Assembly: GCA_011800805.1 (NCBI GenBank)
Contig: MPNW01000412.1
Span: 1-64,000 of the forward strand
Direction: 5' to 3'
Source of the DNA: Hirudo medicinalis
Taxonomy: Eukaryota > Annelida > Clitellata > Hirudinida > Hirudinidae
DNA: 64,000 nt
Part shown: one piece after another, positions 47,573-60,830 of the stretch
Numbering within the stretch: position 1 is the stretch's first letter
How the letters are laid out: the number at the start of each line of letters is the position of its first letter
The notes under the pieces: model-generated
What the model was told of the DNA's origin: nothing
Databases searched by the model: none
The model's input: only the letters and a program-made list of their open reading frames with translations
Translations under genes and position numbers: made by a program

Positions 47573-50545
47573 CTGATATATCAATCATTCGTTTATTATT
47601 ATTGCTATTGATTAAATATTAATATCATTAATGCAATTGTTAAGAATGATTAATATGACAAATTAGCAACAAATTTATTAAAATGCCATGGTATTTCAAC
47701 ATCATCAGCATGTTAAAGCTTTCAATCAATTAAAGGTTTCAATAATTTGTGGGAATTATTCAAAACCAGTCATCAGAATAAGCATGACATTTCAAATGAT
47801 GCATTTCAAATGATGTCATAAGTTATGACTCATAACCCCTAAAAATGTAAGAAAAAAATCTTAAGGATATGTTTCGTGTTTGTCAGACATTACAAAGTAT
47901 TTATTAATGTAACAAGTTGTATTGAAATACAATAATCCACCCTATATATAGTATATAATATAATATACTACAAATAATATATTATAATGTACTACATATA
48001 ATATAAAAATAATATACTGATATAATACTACATACATATTACATGTAATGTAATATTACTTTTACATGTAATTTTCCCTTCACAAATAATATAATATTAT
48101 TATACCCTACCATAGAGTAAAGACACATTGCCATCAGAGTTCATGAAATATCACTAAGATAGAAACACCCCCATTCAAGCAATTAACGCTTGTAATGCTG
48201 ACGACGGTAACCATGCCAACATTGAAATCACAAAACCTGATGGCATTGGTCAACTGATCGACCTCTTTCTTGCACATTCGAATCAAGTCCTTGGTCGAGT
48301 CCTTCTCCATCCTCAATTGTTTGATGTACTCGGCACCTGTCGACAGGTTGAAGCTTCATTTTTATGTTCACTTAATTGTAATTCGATTGGATCATGTTAA
48401 CTACATGGCAATTTATGTGGCAACAAACAAGGTGGATCTTCAACCTTGTTCAAATTATTAATAATTAATAAATAATTAAACAAATTAAATAAAAATCAGA
48501 TAATTTATCAACACTGAAATATAACGGATGTAATCGTTATTTTGCTTGTAATGTTATTAACGTTACCACAATATTTATGTAATTCTAAATAACATGCCCT
48601 TAATTAATTAGCACGCTGCTGACGTCATTAAGATGTCTAAATATGATCGACATCTCTCAATGTGCACAAGGAATGCGAACGTTACGAGCGACACGACCAA
48701 AATCACACGAGAAAATAACAAACACGTAACTAATAGTAAGATATGTTTTGCATAGCAGACAAAAATAATTTTGTGATAAATTCAAACACCTTTTGACAGC
48801 GTACTGGCCTTGTTTATCTTCCCTGCACCCAAAGCTCTCAACTCGGGAACGAGATCGTTCATGGTGTCGAATCCTTGCTGTGTTGTTGGATTTTAAGAAA
48901 ACGGAATTATTCAGAAATTAGAATTAATTTTTATAAGACAATTTGAAGAGTTAAATTGTATTTTTAATATTAAAAAATGGTAACCATTTAAAAAAATAGC
49001 AAAAAATCAGTAATAATAATTAAAATTATTAACTGAGCTCATTAACTGATATTATTAATTAATATTATTAACTGGTATGACAAATTCCACCTTGATGAGA
49101 CATCTCCTCTGATGCTCTGCCGACATGTGGTACGTTTTCTTCCTTTCCTTCTGCAACGTTTCAAGATAAATTCGTGATGATTATTTATTTATTTCATTTA
49201 AATCAATCAATTTTTTAGAATTATTTAATTGATAATAATATTAATGACCAATTTACATCAGAATTTGCATTGGCAACTGAAGTTACATTGTCGAGCAGGC
49301 CTCACGACGATCACAAACAAATATTGGCAGAATTTCGTCGACCGAATCATTATTCCAAATTGTCGCTAAACAATATTTACTTCAAACAACAATTTAAAAG
49401 AAAATTACAATAAACAAGCTTCAAAAGAGAAGAAGCAACTTTCAAGAAGTTTCAGTTTAATATTTAAAATATCTCATAAAATAAATAATTTAAATACAAC
49501 ATATTTCTATAGATAATTAACCAAGGAATCAGAAGTTCCATGGCCTGATGAAGAATCATTGCTCGAATGCCTTGATCTGCTCTGAAGAATATTTCAAACA
49601 AAGGTAGTAATAATAAAGCAATATTACATCGTTGTAATAATAATGTAAATAATAACAGACTTAAATTTAAAAAAAATCACAGCACCAAAACATGCAAAAG
49701 GAAGTGCAAGAAGAAATTTGTTTATTTCAGCACAACGAACAAAGCATCGTCGTGCAATGAGCAGACGAATCTTAAAAACTGAACCAACAAGCAATAACAT
49801 GCAGGAAATATCTTTCTAACAAATTTCAACTCAATCTCAACGTCATCACGTCGACGTTATTTAGGCGATGTTATTAGTCAATGTTATCAGACGACGTTAT
49901 TTTTATTACTAACCCTCGGAGGTGGGACCGACTTCTCGAGCACGAACGATGGCATACTTGGTCCTTTCATTATTTATAAACTGATGTTAGAAACTGAAAC
50001 TACACTGCACAAAATATAAACTACTATAAAATAATGCAACAGAATAATTTACAAGGATTATATTAATAATTTAAGGCAATTATAATGAAATTTAAAAAGC
50101 AATCGATAAACAGAAACAAATTCTCATCTTTAATTCTGCAAACCAACTAAAGTTCAAAGCAGGCAAGATTTATGTGGAGCCAAAAACATTCTTCTTATTA
50201 AAATGATTAAACCATTAGCTGAAAATGTGCCCTTACAAAAGACAACTTTTAATTTTAATGTTCAAAAGTAATGACATCTTCACATAATGCAACAAATTAT
50301 GGTGATAATGATAGTAATGATGATAATGATGGTGATGATGGTAACAATGATGATGATACCTTCATCAATGCAAGCAGGAAACAACGCAACTTGGTTGTTG
50401 TGCATGTGGAAACCCTGGTTGTCCTGTGAATCATTGGTGGGAGCAACTTGGTTGAAGCTCTGCATTTTAGTTTTTACCTAATAAATTGCTTTTTAAAAAT
50501 AATTTTAAAAAATAACAATAGGGAAAAATTTTATTGACAACCTTC

Positions 50546-50600
<55 letters not shown>

Positions 50601-53600
50601 CAACAACAATAAATAATTACTCAAAATACCTGAGTATTGTATTTGATCGTTTGCTTTGTGAACTCATTGGTCACCTCGAACCTCATATTCAAGGGGTTCA
50701 AGTTGGGGTCGCAGGTCGGAGCCACTTGTGCGAGGTCGGTCGACGACGACGATGCTTGGCGGAGCATTGAACTGTTGGCAGAGGCAGAGTCTTCACTGAG
50801 GAGGAATATCTGCAGTTGCTGGTTGGCTGTGGGTTGTGGAATGGCCTGATGAAGCTCCATGGAATTGTTCTGTGATTTGTTGAAATAATAATAATTTACT
50901 CACAATGAGTAAACTAATGAAGAGAGTAAAAATATAAATTGCAGCAGGTAACAACAGTAATTCAACTGAATCAAATAACAATTACACAAGGATTTTTCAA
51001 ATTACAAAATGTTTGGACAACCGAAGCAAGGGGGTCGGACCAAAATAACCGAACTTACTAATAAGGGTTCTGTACTAAAACAATTAAAGCAAAACATTGA
51101 AAAATCTTGATTTAAACAACAAAACCAATTAGTTAAAACACATTAAATCGAGAAATAAATTATGGTTTGGTGGTCCACGAACGGACGATAAAGATGATAT
51201 TCGGGGAGATAAAAAGACAAATCCTTAATTGGGGGTCTTATCAAATGACAATAGTTGGAATAATTTGGTTTCCTTACAAAAATAGCTTTTGTTATTTTGA
51301 TGGAGAACAATTATTTTGATTTGTCAGAAATTTGTTTGCATCAGAGTTTAGTTAAAAACAATTAACTTGTCCAAAGGTCATGTCGGTTTGTGTTTGCAGA
51401 CACGAGGACTCATGTTGGGCATCCAGAAAGTTCACTGCGGTACATGAAAATCTTCTCTCGGCAGAAGCAGCAGCATTGTTGCTGTTGCTCTGATTGATAT
51501 TTGTTGAAGACTTTTTGGGTTTCCTCCCCCTAGAGCCGGTTCTGGGGGCATGACACTGCTTGTGGTCAGGAGGAGGAGGGGGAGGCACTTGGAACGAGCG
51601 GCTCGCTTGAGGCGGGTGGATGGGTTTTCCTATTTCGTTGATCAAGAATCATCAAAAACAAAATTATTGCTTTTGAAATTAATTTGAGTGACAACTTAAA
51701 TTAAATATCAGTCAAATCAACAGAATGAGTCCTGGCAAACATCAGCTAAGTTCACAGAAGTTAAGAAAATGATGCTTTATTCAAAATCTTTAAAATTTCA
51801 AACCTTGGAGGAGCAACTGCTCCAGAAGACTCGGCTGAAAATTTCTGGACGACTTCAGAACTCCAATTTTTTGCGACTCCCCTGACCTTTGAACAGGATT
51901 GAGAGACCTCTGCCTCAATGGCTGAGGGAGTGGAATAAAGGAACAATCACAATGATAGTACATGATAATTGAATTACAATCAATTAAACATTTAATCAGA
52001 ACAAAATATGTAAGCATTGAACCACTGAGGTTCATCAGTAGAGTTTATTCATGCAGATCCTTTGTTTTTGCAATCTAACTGTTTTTGACAACAAATGACC
52101 ACTTTTCCTGGAACAATTACATGATAATCACTGCCTTTTTATTTATTTGCAGTCAAATAAATAAAACCTTTTTATTTGTTTCTTAACAGGCAACAAAGTA
52201 AAATATAAATGCTTCTTTTGATTTTTTTGCAGACCATTCACATCTCGGCAGTGCAAGTTTGGAGGCCAAACTGCTACATGCAGGAACGGAACCCTTTCAG
52301 CAAACCTGCTCAACTTAACCAATGACCACAAAATCTCCATGTAAGAACTGTTACCATGTTTGGGACTGCAAAGCTGACGTGCTTTTTGCTTCTCAGTGCA
52401 ACGACCGATCCCGTGGAAGCCCTTCTTCGAGCTGCCTCCAGGTTCTCACAGAAGGAGTTGTCGACCATGAACTGAGGGTTCTCCACTTGTGGGGCAGGAT
52501 CAGGGAAGGTGTAACTTTGGCAGACCATCTGGTGTTGTTGTTGGGGATTGTTTTGAAAACACTGATTTCCAAAGTGATCGAGGTCCAAGGCAGAAGAACT
52601 GGCAGAATGACTAGAAGGTTGCACGACGTTGTTGTGCGCAATCATCGGATGTTGTTGGAACATGGGCTCTTCGAATTGAACGTCGCTCGGAATCAAGAAA
52701 TTCTCAGAAAAATCACGAGGCTGTCGAAAGTCCTGAAAAAATATGTCAGAAAGGTTGCCATTGAAGGCAAGATCTTGACTAGCATCATGGAAAACTGGCT
52801 CTGAAATCACATTCTGAGAGGCAAACATATCCGAGGACATCACATCGGGATTTTGGAATGAACCATCAAATGGTTGATTTGAACCAACAAACGATTGATT
52901 TGAATCAACAAAGTGTTGAGTGGAATCAACAAACGATTGATTGGAATCAACAAAGTGTTGAGTGGAATCAACAAACGATTGATTGGAATCAACAAAGTGT
53001 TGAGTGGAATCAACAAACGATTGATTGGAATCAACAAAGGGTTGAGTGGAATCAAAAGGTCCACATAAAGGAGCAGTCTGCCAATGGTAAGCTTCATTGT
53101 GGCTGTTCAAAGCAGTCATTCCTGGGAATTCTGCATGTCCCTGAGAGGAAAACCCTAGAATCTCAATCTCCTCATTCATGAGCTCCCTCTGGATTTTGTC
53201 AATCTCCAATGACTCTGCCAACCTATCACAGTCGTAAGACATCTGGAATAATTAAAAAATATTTCAATAGAATTAGATGTTGGCAACAATAAAAATTTAA
53301 ATGTGTGACATTAATTGGTTCAGACAAAAGCAACTTCTGAGACCAACTGAATAAAGGAATTATGCGAACGCCCTCGTGCGTTACACGTTTGTTGTGATAT
53401 CCACACGTTATTAAAGTTAAGGGAAAATGTGTTCGCACTTGATTGCTGATCAGAGGATCACATCTTGAAGTTTTGGGATTTTTATCTGGAAACGGTGCAT
53501 AATCAATTTCCATTTGGTCGATTATTGTGGGCTGCAGTTGAAGGAGTTGAGGCTGCAAAATCCTGCTGTATCCTTCTTGCACTGGAAACATTCAAACATG

Positions 53601-56600
53601 CTTTTAAATCAACAAATGAAATTAATTTGTAACACTTTTTCACCTAAAACGTGACATTTGGTTTACAATTCATATATAAACTTATTTAACATTTCTGGAT
53701 ATTACTAAAAAAAAAAAATAAAACCACACAAACAGAAAAAGTTGCTTAAAGAGGTTAGAAAGTGCACCAATTCAATGAATCACAATGTGTGACCATTTAA
53801 AATGCAAATCAGGCATTGAATAAAGGTGTCAGCTCCCTCAGATCTTGTTAATTATTCAACAGATTAATTATTATGCAGGTCAACAACAAAAACAACTCAC
53901 TAATCTCCTTTTGGTCTGGAAAGGCAAAGGGATGAATGTCGGAGTGGAAAAGGGTGTCGTCATGGAAATTCTGGAGGTCGGACTCCAGGAAGGTCCAGAA
54001 CTGGTCGCCAATTTGATCGATCAGATCTTCACCTGTCATTTTGCTGCCATCGTCTGGACCGCACAACTTCCCAAGGAATTCTTCCAAATCTGGAATCTGC
54101 TAAACATCAATATAATTGACATTTTTATAATAATAATTATTGATCTTTAATCAATGTTTGGCATTAAACCAACTAAAATAACTTTAAGAATGGCAAAATT
54201 TTATTATTTAATGTGAATGTTTTAGGTTGTTTTGATGGTATTTTGCACATGTTTTGATGGTAGTTTGTATACATTAAGCCCCAACAAAATCTCTGCACAT
54301 TTGAGAGGAAATAACTCAATATTGCTGCAAACACGATCCTCGTCAGACACGTGAAAAGTAAATGACATAAAACTTGCATATTTAAAAAGGTTCGGATGCA
54401 AATAAGCAAATTTTATTTACTTCTTGCTTCCTGGATTTTTCCTTGTAGAAGAGCCTCCATTTCTTGTATTCTGTGGTCAGGCACTGGAACTGCCTCTTCC
54501 AATACTTTCCTTCCAGTACAATGGCCTGTCAATGTCATCCAACAATGTCATGCCAAGCAATGTGAAAGTGTGACAAATATTGCCGAATGCAGTGAGTATC
54601 ATGTAAGATGACGTCATTAAAACATGAATACATTGAAGAAGATAATTTAAAATTAAAGATTGGAGAATTAATCTTAATTTCAAATAATTTCAACAACATC
54701 AATTAGAAGCATTAAAAAGGACTGCTGTGGTGATAATATCATTAAAAACCGCTGATTTGTCTTTCTTTTGTTGACAATTATGAAAATGAATGCAGAAAAT
54801 AAAAAATAATGAATAACAATCACAATGAGGAAATGAAAAAACAGCAACCAATGTAATACTTCTTCCAACCTTGGCCTATATCAACTTCTAACAAAGATAA
54901 GGATTATCAAAAGTTAGCCTTAACACAAGAAAATGACAACCCAGTTAAAATAAAAACTCCAACAAGCAAATATATTTTACATAAAAGGAAATCAACTGAA
55001 ACAATTAGACAATCACTTTAAATGGCTTTAAAAAAAAAACTGAAAAAATAAGTTTATTATATTATAATTATTCAAGAAAAATAAAAATTTTAAGAGCACA
55101 AATAAAAAACTGCAGGAACCAACTGAGAACATCGATTGACTTTAAAAGCAATTATTCTAAGAATACCACGTAATTTGAGTCCGCATTCCAAGATTTCCAT
55201 AAAAAGATAAGCATGAAAGTGTGCAATCATCTAAACTTTATTGACTAGGACAAGCAGAAAATAATAAAGATGTGATTAAAATGATTTATTGGTTAAATAA
55301 TTTAAAGATTTATCTTATTAAACCAATACAAATAAAAATTGATTACTTAATAATGACTACCTCAGGACTGCAGTGTGTCCCTTCAAAAGCAGGAACTTCA
55401 AACTGACACACCACTGATTTCTTCTTTTGAATATCTGATGCAAGAACATTAAATGCTGTTGTTTAAATGCATTAGGTATTAATATAATATTAATAATAAT
55501 TAATATGTATTAATATAATATATTTAGTGTGATGGCAAGATGATGCTGGACCAATATTACATTAACTCTTTGTTATCAAGCTGTTTCTTAGCAATATCCC
55601 AGTAATTATTAAGAGTTTGTTAAACAGTTTGAAATCAGGTCATGAAAACTAGCAGTGAACTGAAAATCATGTTAGTTGCTAACAATTAATGATTAATGAA
55701 TTAAAGAAATTAAAAGCATTTAAAGGAAATTATTGAATAAAGATCCTAACAGAGGAATGTCCTACAATAAGTGAACAAACTTCTCAGAATATACAACCAC
55801 AACTACAAACAACACTCTGACTTTCTTACACTGGGATTCTAACACATTCTAACGTTGCTGCTTTTGTTTATGATTACTCTCCTCACGACGCCGATGACTT
55901 AAAATGCGTGTTGTGGATACGACACAATCTGTTACAATGCTTGTAGATGTTAGAGAAGGACAGCATCCCAATGATGCATTCGTAATGATTAATGACTATA
56001 TTTCTGAAAAACATATTAAAGTAATTCTTTAAAACTTAATACTTTATAAATATCCTGATAGCAATATCAAATAGCAATTTTTAATTAAAACAACTAGAAA
56101 AAAAAAGTCATAATACATTTATGAATGCATATATATTATCATAAATTGTATCATATTTTATCATAAATTATATATATGTAATAATAAATCAAAAGTTATT
56201 TAATAATAATAATAATAATAATAATATAAACAGAACAGACATTGGTGTTTTTGATATTTACAGGGTTTTTTTTTCAAAAAAGTTGTTCAACAATAAGGAT
56301 TCACAACAGCATTCACACATTGTGTAATAATAGTTGATAATGGCATTCATTTAGTTGCATGTAAATGAGAGGATAGCATTCTTATTATTAATGAGTTCTA
56401 ACATTGTGAGACAAGATGAGTCATTACCATAGCTTCACATTGTTGAATAAAAACAGTCTTAACGTCACATTTGCGAATCGACAACATCAAATGTTATTTA
56501 CAAATTCATGTCACTCAATGCCAACTGTTAGTGTCACTAAATAAGTTATGATATGATAATATAACACAATTTCTAGATAATGGAAATTCGAGGGCAGAGA

Positions 56601-58822
56601 TCATGAGGGATGGGCTGCAAGCATCAAGTAATCCATTTCAGCAGCTCAACTAAATAAGGCCATCTAATCACAAAAAGTACAAATGTACTTTCTCTTGTGC
56701 CTCAACTCCTAATTACCTATTACATCTGCCTAGTTCAGAGTAGAGCATTTCCAAGTCATTATTGTTATTACTATTTTTAAACTTATTGTTCCTGTTATTT
56801 TTGTTTTTTTTTTCTTACAAAAAGGTTAACATACGGCTAAAAAAGACCTGCAGAGTTGCGATGGATGGATTGTGTTGAAGGAAGGAAAGAAAAATATGCA
56901 AAGGTGCATTGGGTTCAGCCACATGTGAATAAATAAATGTCTGATATTTATAAATAGTTTATAGTCTTCAAAAACAAATACAGCAACACATTTAATGAAA
57001 TCATACCTCGTGATGTTGGCTAATATTTAAAATATCAATTTCATGGTTGTAATCAATTTCAAAATGTCAAGCAAATTGAAATCTAATAAATATTAATAAA
57101 TGTAATACATGAATATTAATTGATAATGACCTAATTAATAATTAATGTCAACTGAAATGCATACATTGCATAAACCACTCCCTCCAAATCAAGTTGTTGA
57201 GCCTGATCTTCTCCTTGAGTTTCACTTTGATTCCTTTGAAGTTCTTCCATTTCGGTGAAACCAACTTCCCCCTGAAAATAAATTCAATGAAAAAATAAAA
57301 AAGTTAACAAATTAAACTAAGTAACATCATCAATAACAATATATAACAGTAGTTAAATAACATCATTAATAACAATATATAATTGAATTTGGAAGCCCCA
57401 CATCTCATCAGATAACTAAATTGTATAAATAAGACCATGCAAATGTTGTAACAAAATAAAGTTAATGCAAATATTTGGTTACACAATATATAAATAATGT
57501 CATTTATTTATAATAGACCATTTATTGTGTGAGCACATCGTTCGGAAACATTGGCTTAAATAATCCCAAGACGTGCTAGCGGTGTGTGCTAGCGGTGTAG
57601 TACGAACGACACGTAAGGATTCATCATTCGTGTTGAGCCTTGATGTCCCCAGTAAATATAAAGGGGTTGTGTAGAAAGGCCTTTAATTAAATTATGCAGA
57701 GGTGAAATAACACAATTTATTATTAGGTTGCAATTAAATCATTTTCAAAGATGTCACGGGACGGTCATGCGACTTCTTGAGATTTTGAAGAATTTTCACC
57801 TCGAATGACTCACAAATTAGGTTCGAGCATCACACGACATCTCGACTTCACAACCTCTAACCGAAGGCCGACAATCAAATGATCACGACAACACCAATAA
57901 TAATGATAATAATAATAATAATAAAAATGATAACATTTTTATACCTAAACCATTGCATTGCATTTCATTTTGTGAAATCCTTGAAAATGCAAATGCCAAA
58001 CAACATCTGACTGTCTATTTATGGAAAGCAAGAAGCCATTTTATTTTGAAGTAAAAATATGCACAACCTTATAAAGGCTACATATTTGCTTGTTAAGAAA
58101 TATGTTGCAGTTATGGCTTGCCATATTTGATCTGTTACTTAAAGAATGGAAATCATTTGTACTGGTTATCTCAGGTTGGTACCAAATTTAATGCAATTTT
58201 TTGCATTTACATATCTTTATAGAATAGATCTTCTTAGGTTATTAAGAGGAGTTTAGATAATATGTGCATTTTTAGTTTTAATTTCAGAAGCACATTTCAA
58301 TGTGCTCTAAAAGTTCCAACCTCCAATATTTCACAAAATCCTGGTTTGAGAAAATTGTTTATATCAAACAGTGCAAACTATTCTCTCAAGTGTATGTTTA
58401 CATAACACAAACTTGTTCAAAGCTAGGCTCTCCTCAATCCCCCATTTAAACTTAATCCTGTTAGATCATCAGTTATTAGACAAGGATGTTGGCAAATGTT
58501 ATATTTAATCAAATTTATTTGCATAATCACATTAATATTAATATAACCTGTAAGCCAATGTCATTTGTCGGAACAATCCTGCCAGGGATGAATCTATTGA
58601 ACCATCGAAGGATTGGAAACCACTTCTCGTCACATTGCTCTGCTGCACCACGTTGTTGTTGTTCGTTACAAGATCCTTCTCTTCTCCAAGCTGATCATCG
58701 TTCTCTTCGTGGACACGGCTGACCATGAAATGTCCGCTGTGAATCGTCTGTTCGTGATTGTGGTCGTGTGCCTCTGCAGCCGATGCCATTGCTGACATTC
58801 TGTTGTTAAATGCGCCTCGCAT
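47296..58822 (-). CDS. Mondo: Mondo (MLXIP/MLXIPL family) glucose-responsive bHLH-ZIP factor
   Basis: Partner of Mlx; shuttles from cytoplasm to nucleus on sugar phosphate sensing and activates carbohydrate-response-element genes. Seventeen exons: 58548-58822, 57165-57271, 55361-55434, 54421-54525, 53901-54099, 53439-53581, 52355-53242, 51804-51921, 51367-51629, 50630-50869, 50360-50459, 49914-49963, 49522-49581, 49091-49150, 48790-48877, 48237-48336, 47296-47572. Phases all agree; 1,048 residues (human MondoA 919). Mondo conserved regions: HSGHFMVSR, SSLAGLFRQMTLAYR (export signal), SPKWKNFKGIKVKLKEKIRL (14-3-3 region) and EGKYWKRQF. The middle is Gln/Ser-rich with a 14-residue repeat. The single vertebrate-like pair (MLXIP, MLXIPL) is represented by one gene here. 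The start Met in 58820-58822 precedes MCR1; two further Met codons follow closely. Confidence 0.94.
47940..48110. repeat. AT-rich ATAATATAC/TACATATAAT repeats in the last Mondo intron
   Basis: Interleaved palindromic AT motifs (ATATAATATACTAC, TACATGTAATGTAATATTAC) with no clear unit; probably slippage-prone simple sequence. Confidence 0.6.
48237..49150 (-). CDS. Mondo: Mondo bHLH-zipper exons
   Basis: Three exons. 49091-49150 gives the basic region KKTYHMSAEHQRRCLIK, with the H-x3-E-x3-R residues that read CACGTG-type E boxes. 48790-48877 gives QGFDTMNDLVPELRAL and KASTLSK (helix 1, loop, start of helix 2). 48237-48336 gives AEYIKQLRMEKD onward to QLTNAI (zipper). Alignment to human MondoA runs almost without gaps into the next exon (ELQQKLPASG). 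Confidence 0.93.
50547..50610. repeat. AAT microsatellite in a Mondo intron
   Basis: Uninterrupted AAT run followed by ACA units, between exons 10 and 11. Confidence 0.9.
52866..53058 (-). repeat. 42-bp coding minisatellite in Mondo exon 7
   Basis: About four copies of a 42-bp unit encode FVDSTQHFVDSNQS, itself two similar 7-residue halves. Outer copies vary (FDSTQP, FVGSNQPFDGS). All changes keep the frame. It lies at about residues 363-430 in the poorly conserved central region. Confidence 0.9.
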
Positions 58823-59843
58823 TCTAAATCATTTCAAGCGAAGTTTACTCGACTTATTTCTAAGCGATGTTAGCCTCAAATCTTCAGGACAGAAAGCCTC
58901 TTTATAAACCTGTAAGACCACGTCACACGCACGGTCAACTCTTACCATTTGAGTTTTGTACATGGAGCGCAGATGAGCGATTTTATTTGCGGTGCTTTCA
59001 AGGTAACAGCTGTTTCTCAAAAAACAAATTTTATTTTTTTAATTATATTCATAAAAACGCAAATATGGTTTATTAGAAATATTTTGATTCAAAAATCTTA
59101 TGCTTCGAAATTGCGTATGTATAAAAAGGCATTGAAATTGCAATATTTTTATATTTTATAAATTAGATACTTTGAATAATATTAAATGCAGTTAGAATGT
59201 ATTCTTTGAAAGTTAATCTATCATCGCTTATTTAGGCGACACCTTTTGAATAGTAACTGGAATGTTACATCAACAGAAAAAATATTCTGCCTTCGGGAAG
59301 CCTTTAATTGCCACTTATTAAGCAATTTTTTCCAGTGCACTCTTTCCTGTTTTAATTATTTTTGGTTTTGTTTTATTACTCTCACCTTCGGTGTCTTTTT
59401 TTCGCTGAAGACTTGCACAGTATATACTAGCAGCCTGGGCATCCATGATTGTTAGGAGATGAATTTGTTAACTAAAATTTATGTTATAAAACGTTTTTAA
59501 ATTATATTTAAAAGTAAAATTATTGAAAACAAAGGAAATGCTATCCATTTTTATGCGCTGGAGGGCTAACACGTGTTTTGCAAATTTTCGCAAAAGTCCA
59601 TAAATTATTGTCAACAAAATAGGGGAGGGAGGGGGGCTTGAAAAAGTTTGACAATTCTTGACAAGGGGGAGTTTAAGATGAATTGATGTCTACAGTGTCA
59701 TTTTTTATGATAAAATATCTAAATTTTAACATGGATTTACAACATTACCTTAGTAATAGTTAGTCCTTCAGTTCAGTCGTCACTGCTTGAAGGGATTTGC
59801 AAAATCTATAATTCTGTAACCTCTATGTATGTTGCTTCATAAG
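58823..59843. other. Mondo 5' flank
   Basis: This should contain the Mondo promoter and 5' UTR. No TATA box stands out on the minus strand. At 59609-59690 lies a G-rich repeat fragment (GGGGAGGGAGGGGGGC, GACAAGGGGGAG) in the reverse sense to the dispersed repeat at 60707. Confidence 0.45.
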
Positions 59844-60043
59844 CAGGGCCACCGATAGGGGGGTGGAGGGCAAGGGCCCAGTAATTCTTAAGGGCCCGCC
59901 CAGGTTTTAAAATATTGAAATTTTGCACTCATGACCTTTTTTTTTTACTTTTCCATTACCATATTGCCCATAACGTATGGGCCCGTGGCCACTATGCCTA
60001 CTAGGCACTACCTAGGAGCCCGAAATTTCTGTCGGCGGCCCTT
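59844..60043. mobile_element. Short non-autonomous hAT-type element (MITE)
   Basis: About 200 bp bounded by imperfect inverted ends: CAGGGCCACCGATAGGGG on the left and, inverted on the right, AAGGGCCGCCGACAG. It is flanked by 8-bp direct repeats TTCATAAG (59836-59843) and TTCACAAG (60044-60051), one mismatch. The 8-bp duplication and CAGGG ends are hAT features. Internally it has G/C-rich GGGCCC motifs and no coding capacity. Confidence 0.75.
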
Positions 60044-60479
60044 TTCACAAGTCATGTTAACGAAACAGCAACATCGACAAGTAATGCGTTCATGGGCGTA
60101 ACAGATTGACAACTGTTTATCAACAAAAACCTTCAGCCAATTCGAGTGGCAGCCAAATGACAGCAAGAGCAATTATTGCACATAAAGAAAATTCTGATAT
60201 TTTATGAGCTGAATGGTTAGATGAAAATAATGTTGATTTGTCTGGTTTATCAGTTCAACAAAATGTTGAATCCGATACTTAAATTATTACAATAGAAGAA
60301 CTTTTGACTCTCCCGTGGGAAAGATGATAAAATCTGACATTAAAAAATTGAAAAAAATATTCAGTTTAACAATTATTTTATTTACTTTCAGAACAAAATA
60401 CTCAAAAATTCAAGGTGTTGCAAGGTGAAAATTAAAAATTGTAAAAAAAAATTTATGGGCAGTTTTTGACATAATTTTG

Positions 60480-60575
60480 ATAGGGGGCTTCTAGAAGTTT
60501 GATAGTTGTTGACAAGGGGGAGGGAAGCGGTCAAAAATTACCTTAAATTTGTTGACATAATTAATGGATGACCCC
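60480..60575 (-). repeat. Dispersed repeat fragment, inverted
   Basis: AGGGGGCTTCTAGAAG, GACAAGGGGGAGGGAAG, GGTCAAAAATTACC, then GACATAATTAATGGATGACCCC. The G-rich motifs and the ATGGATGACCC end match the family seen at 59609, and the C-rich copies run the other way. Confidence 0.5.
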
Positions 60576-60706
60576 AAAGTGTTATAAATGCAATTCAAAA
60601 GTAAAGCTTCAACAACCCAAGGCCGACAATCAAATGATGTCGACAGTAATAATAAACATAATAATGAGTCGACATACTACGTGGATAAAAAGCCACATTG
60701 GTGAGA

Positions 60707-60830
60707 ATGTTTTACTTAGAGGGGAGTGTCTAAAAGTGACATGCTTTTTTTGTCGATTTTTTACCACCCCTTGTCACGAATATGTGACTGCCCCCTGGGT
60801 GCGTGACGTCATTTATGGATGCACTTAATG
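60707..60830 (+). repeat. Dispersed repeat copy with GTGACGTCAT motif
   Basis: AAAAGTGACATGC, TTTTTTACCACCCC, TTGTCACGAATATGTGACTGCCCCC, then GCGTGACGTCATTTATGGAT. Same order as 35895-36030. It carries a perfect CRE palindrome. Confidence 0.6.

Noticed and set aside
50281..50481. Met-rich ORF
   Set aside because: GATGATAATGATGGT microsatellite in the Mondo intron joined to antisense of exon 11.
52310..53181. Plus-strand ORFs rich in WNQQT and SVEWNQQ repeats
   Set aside because: Antisense reading of the Mondo 42-bp repeat.
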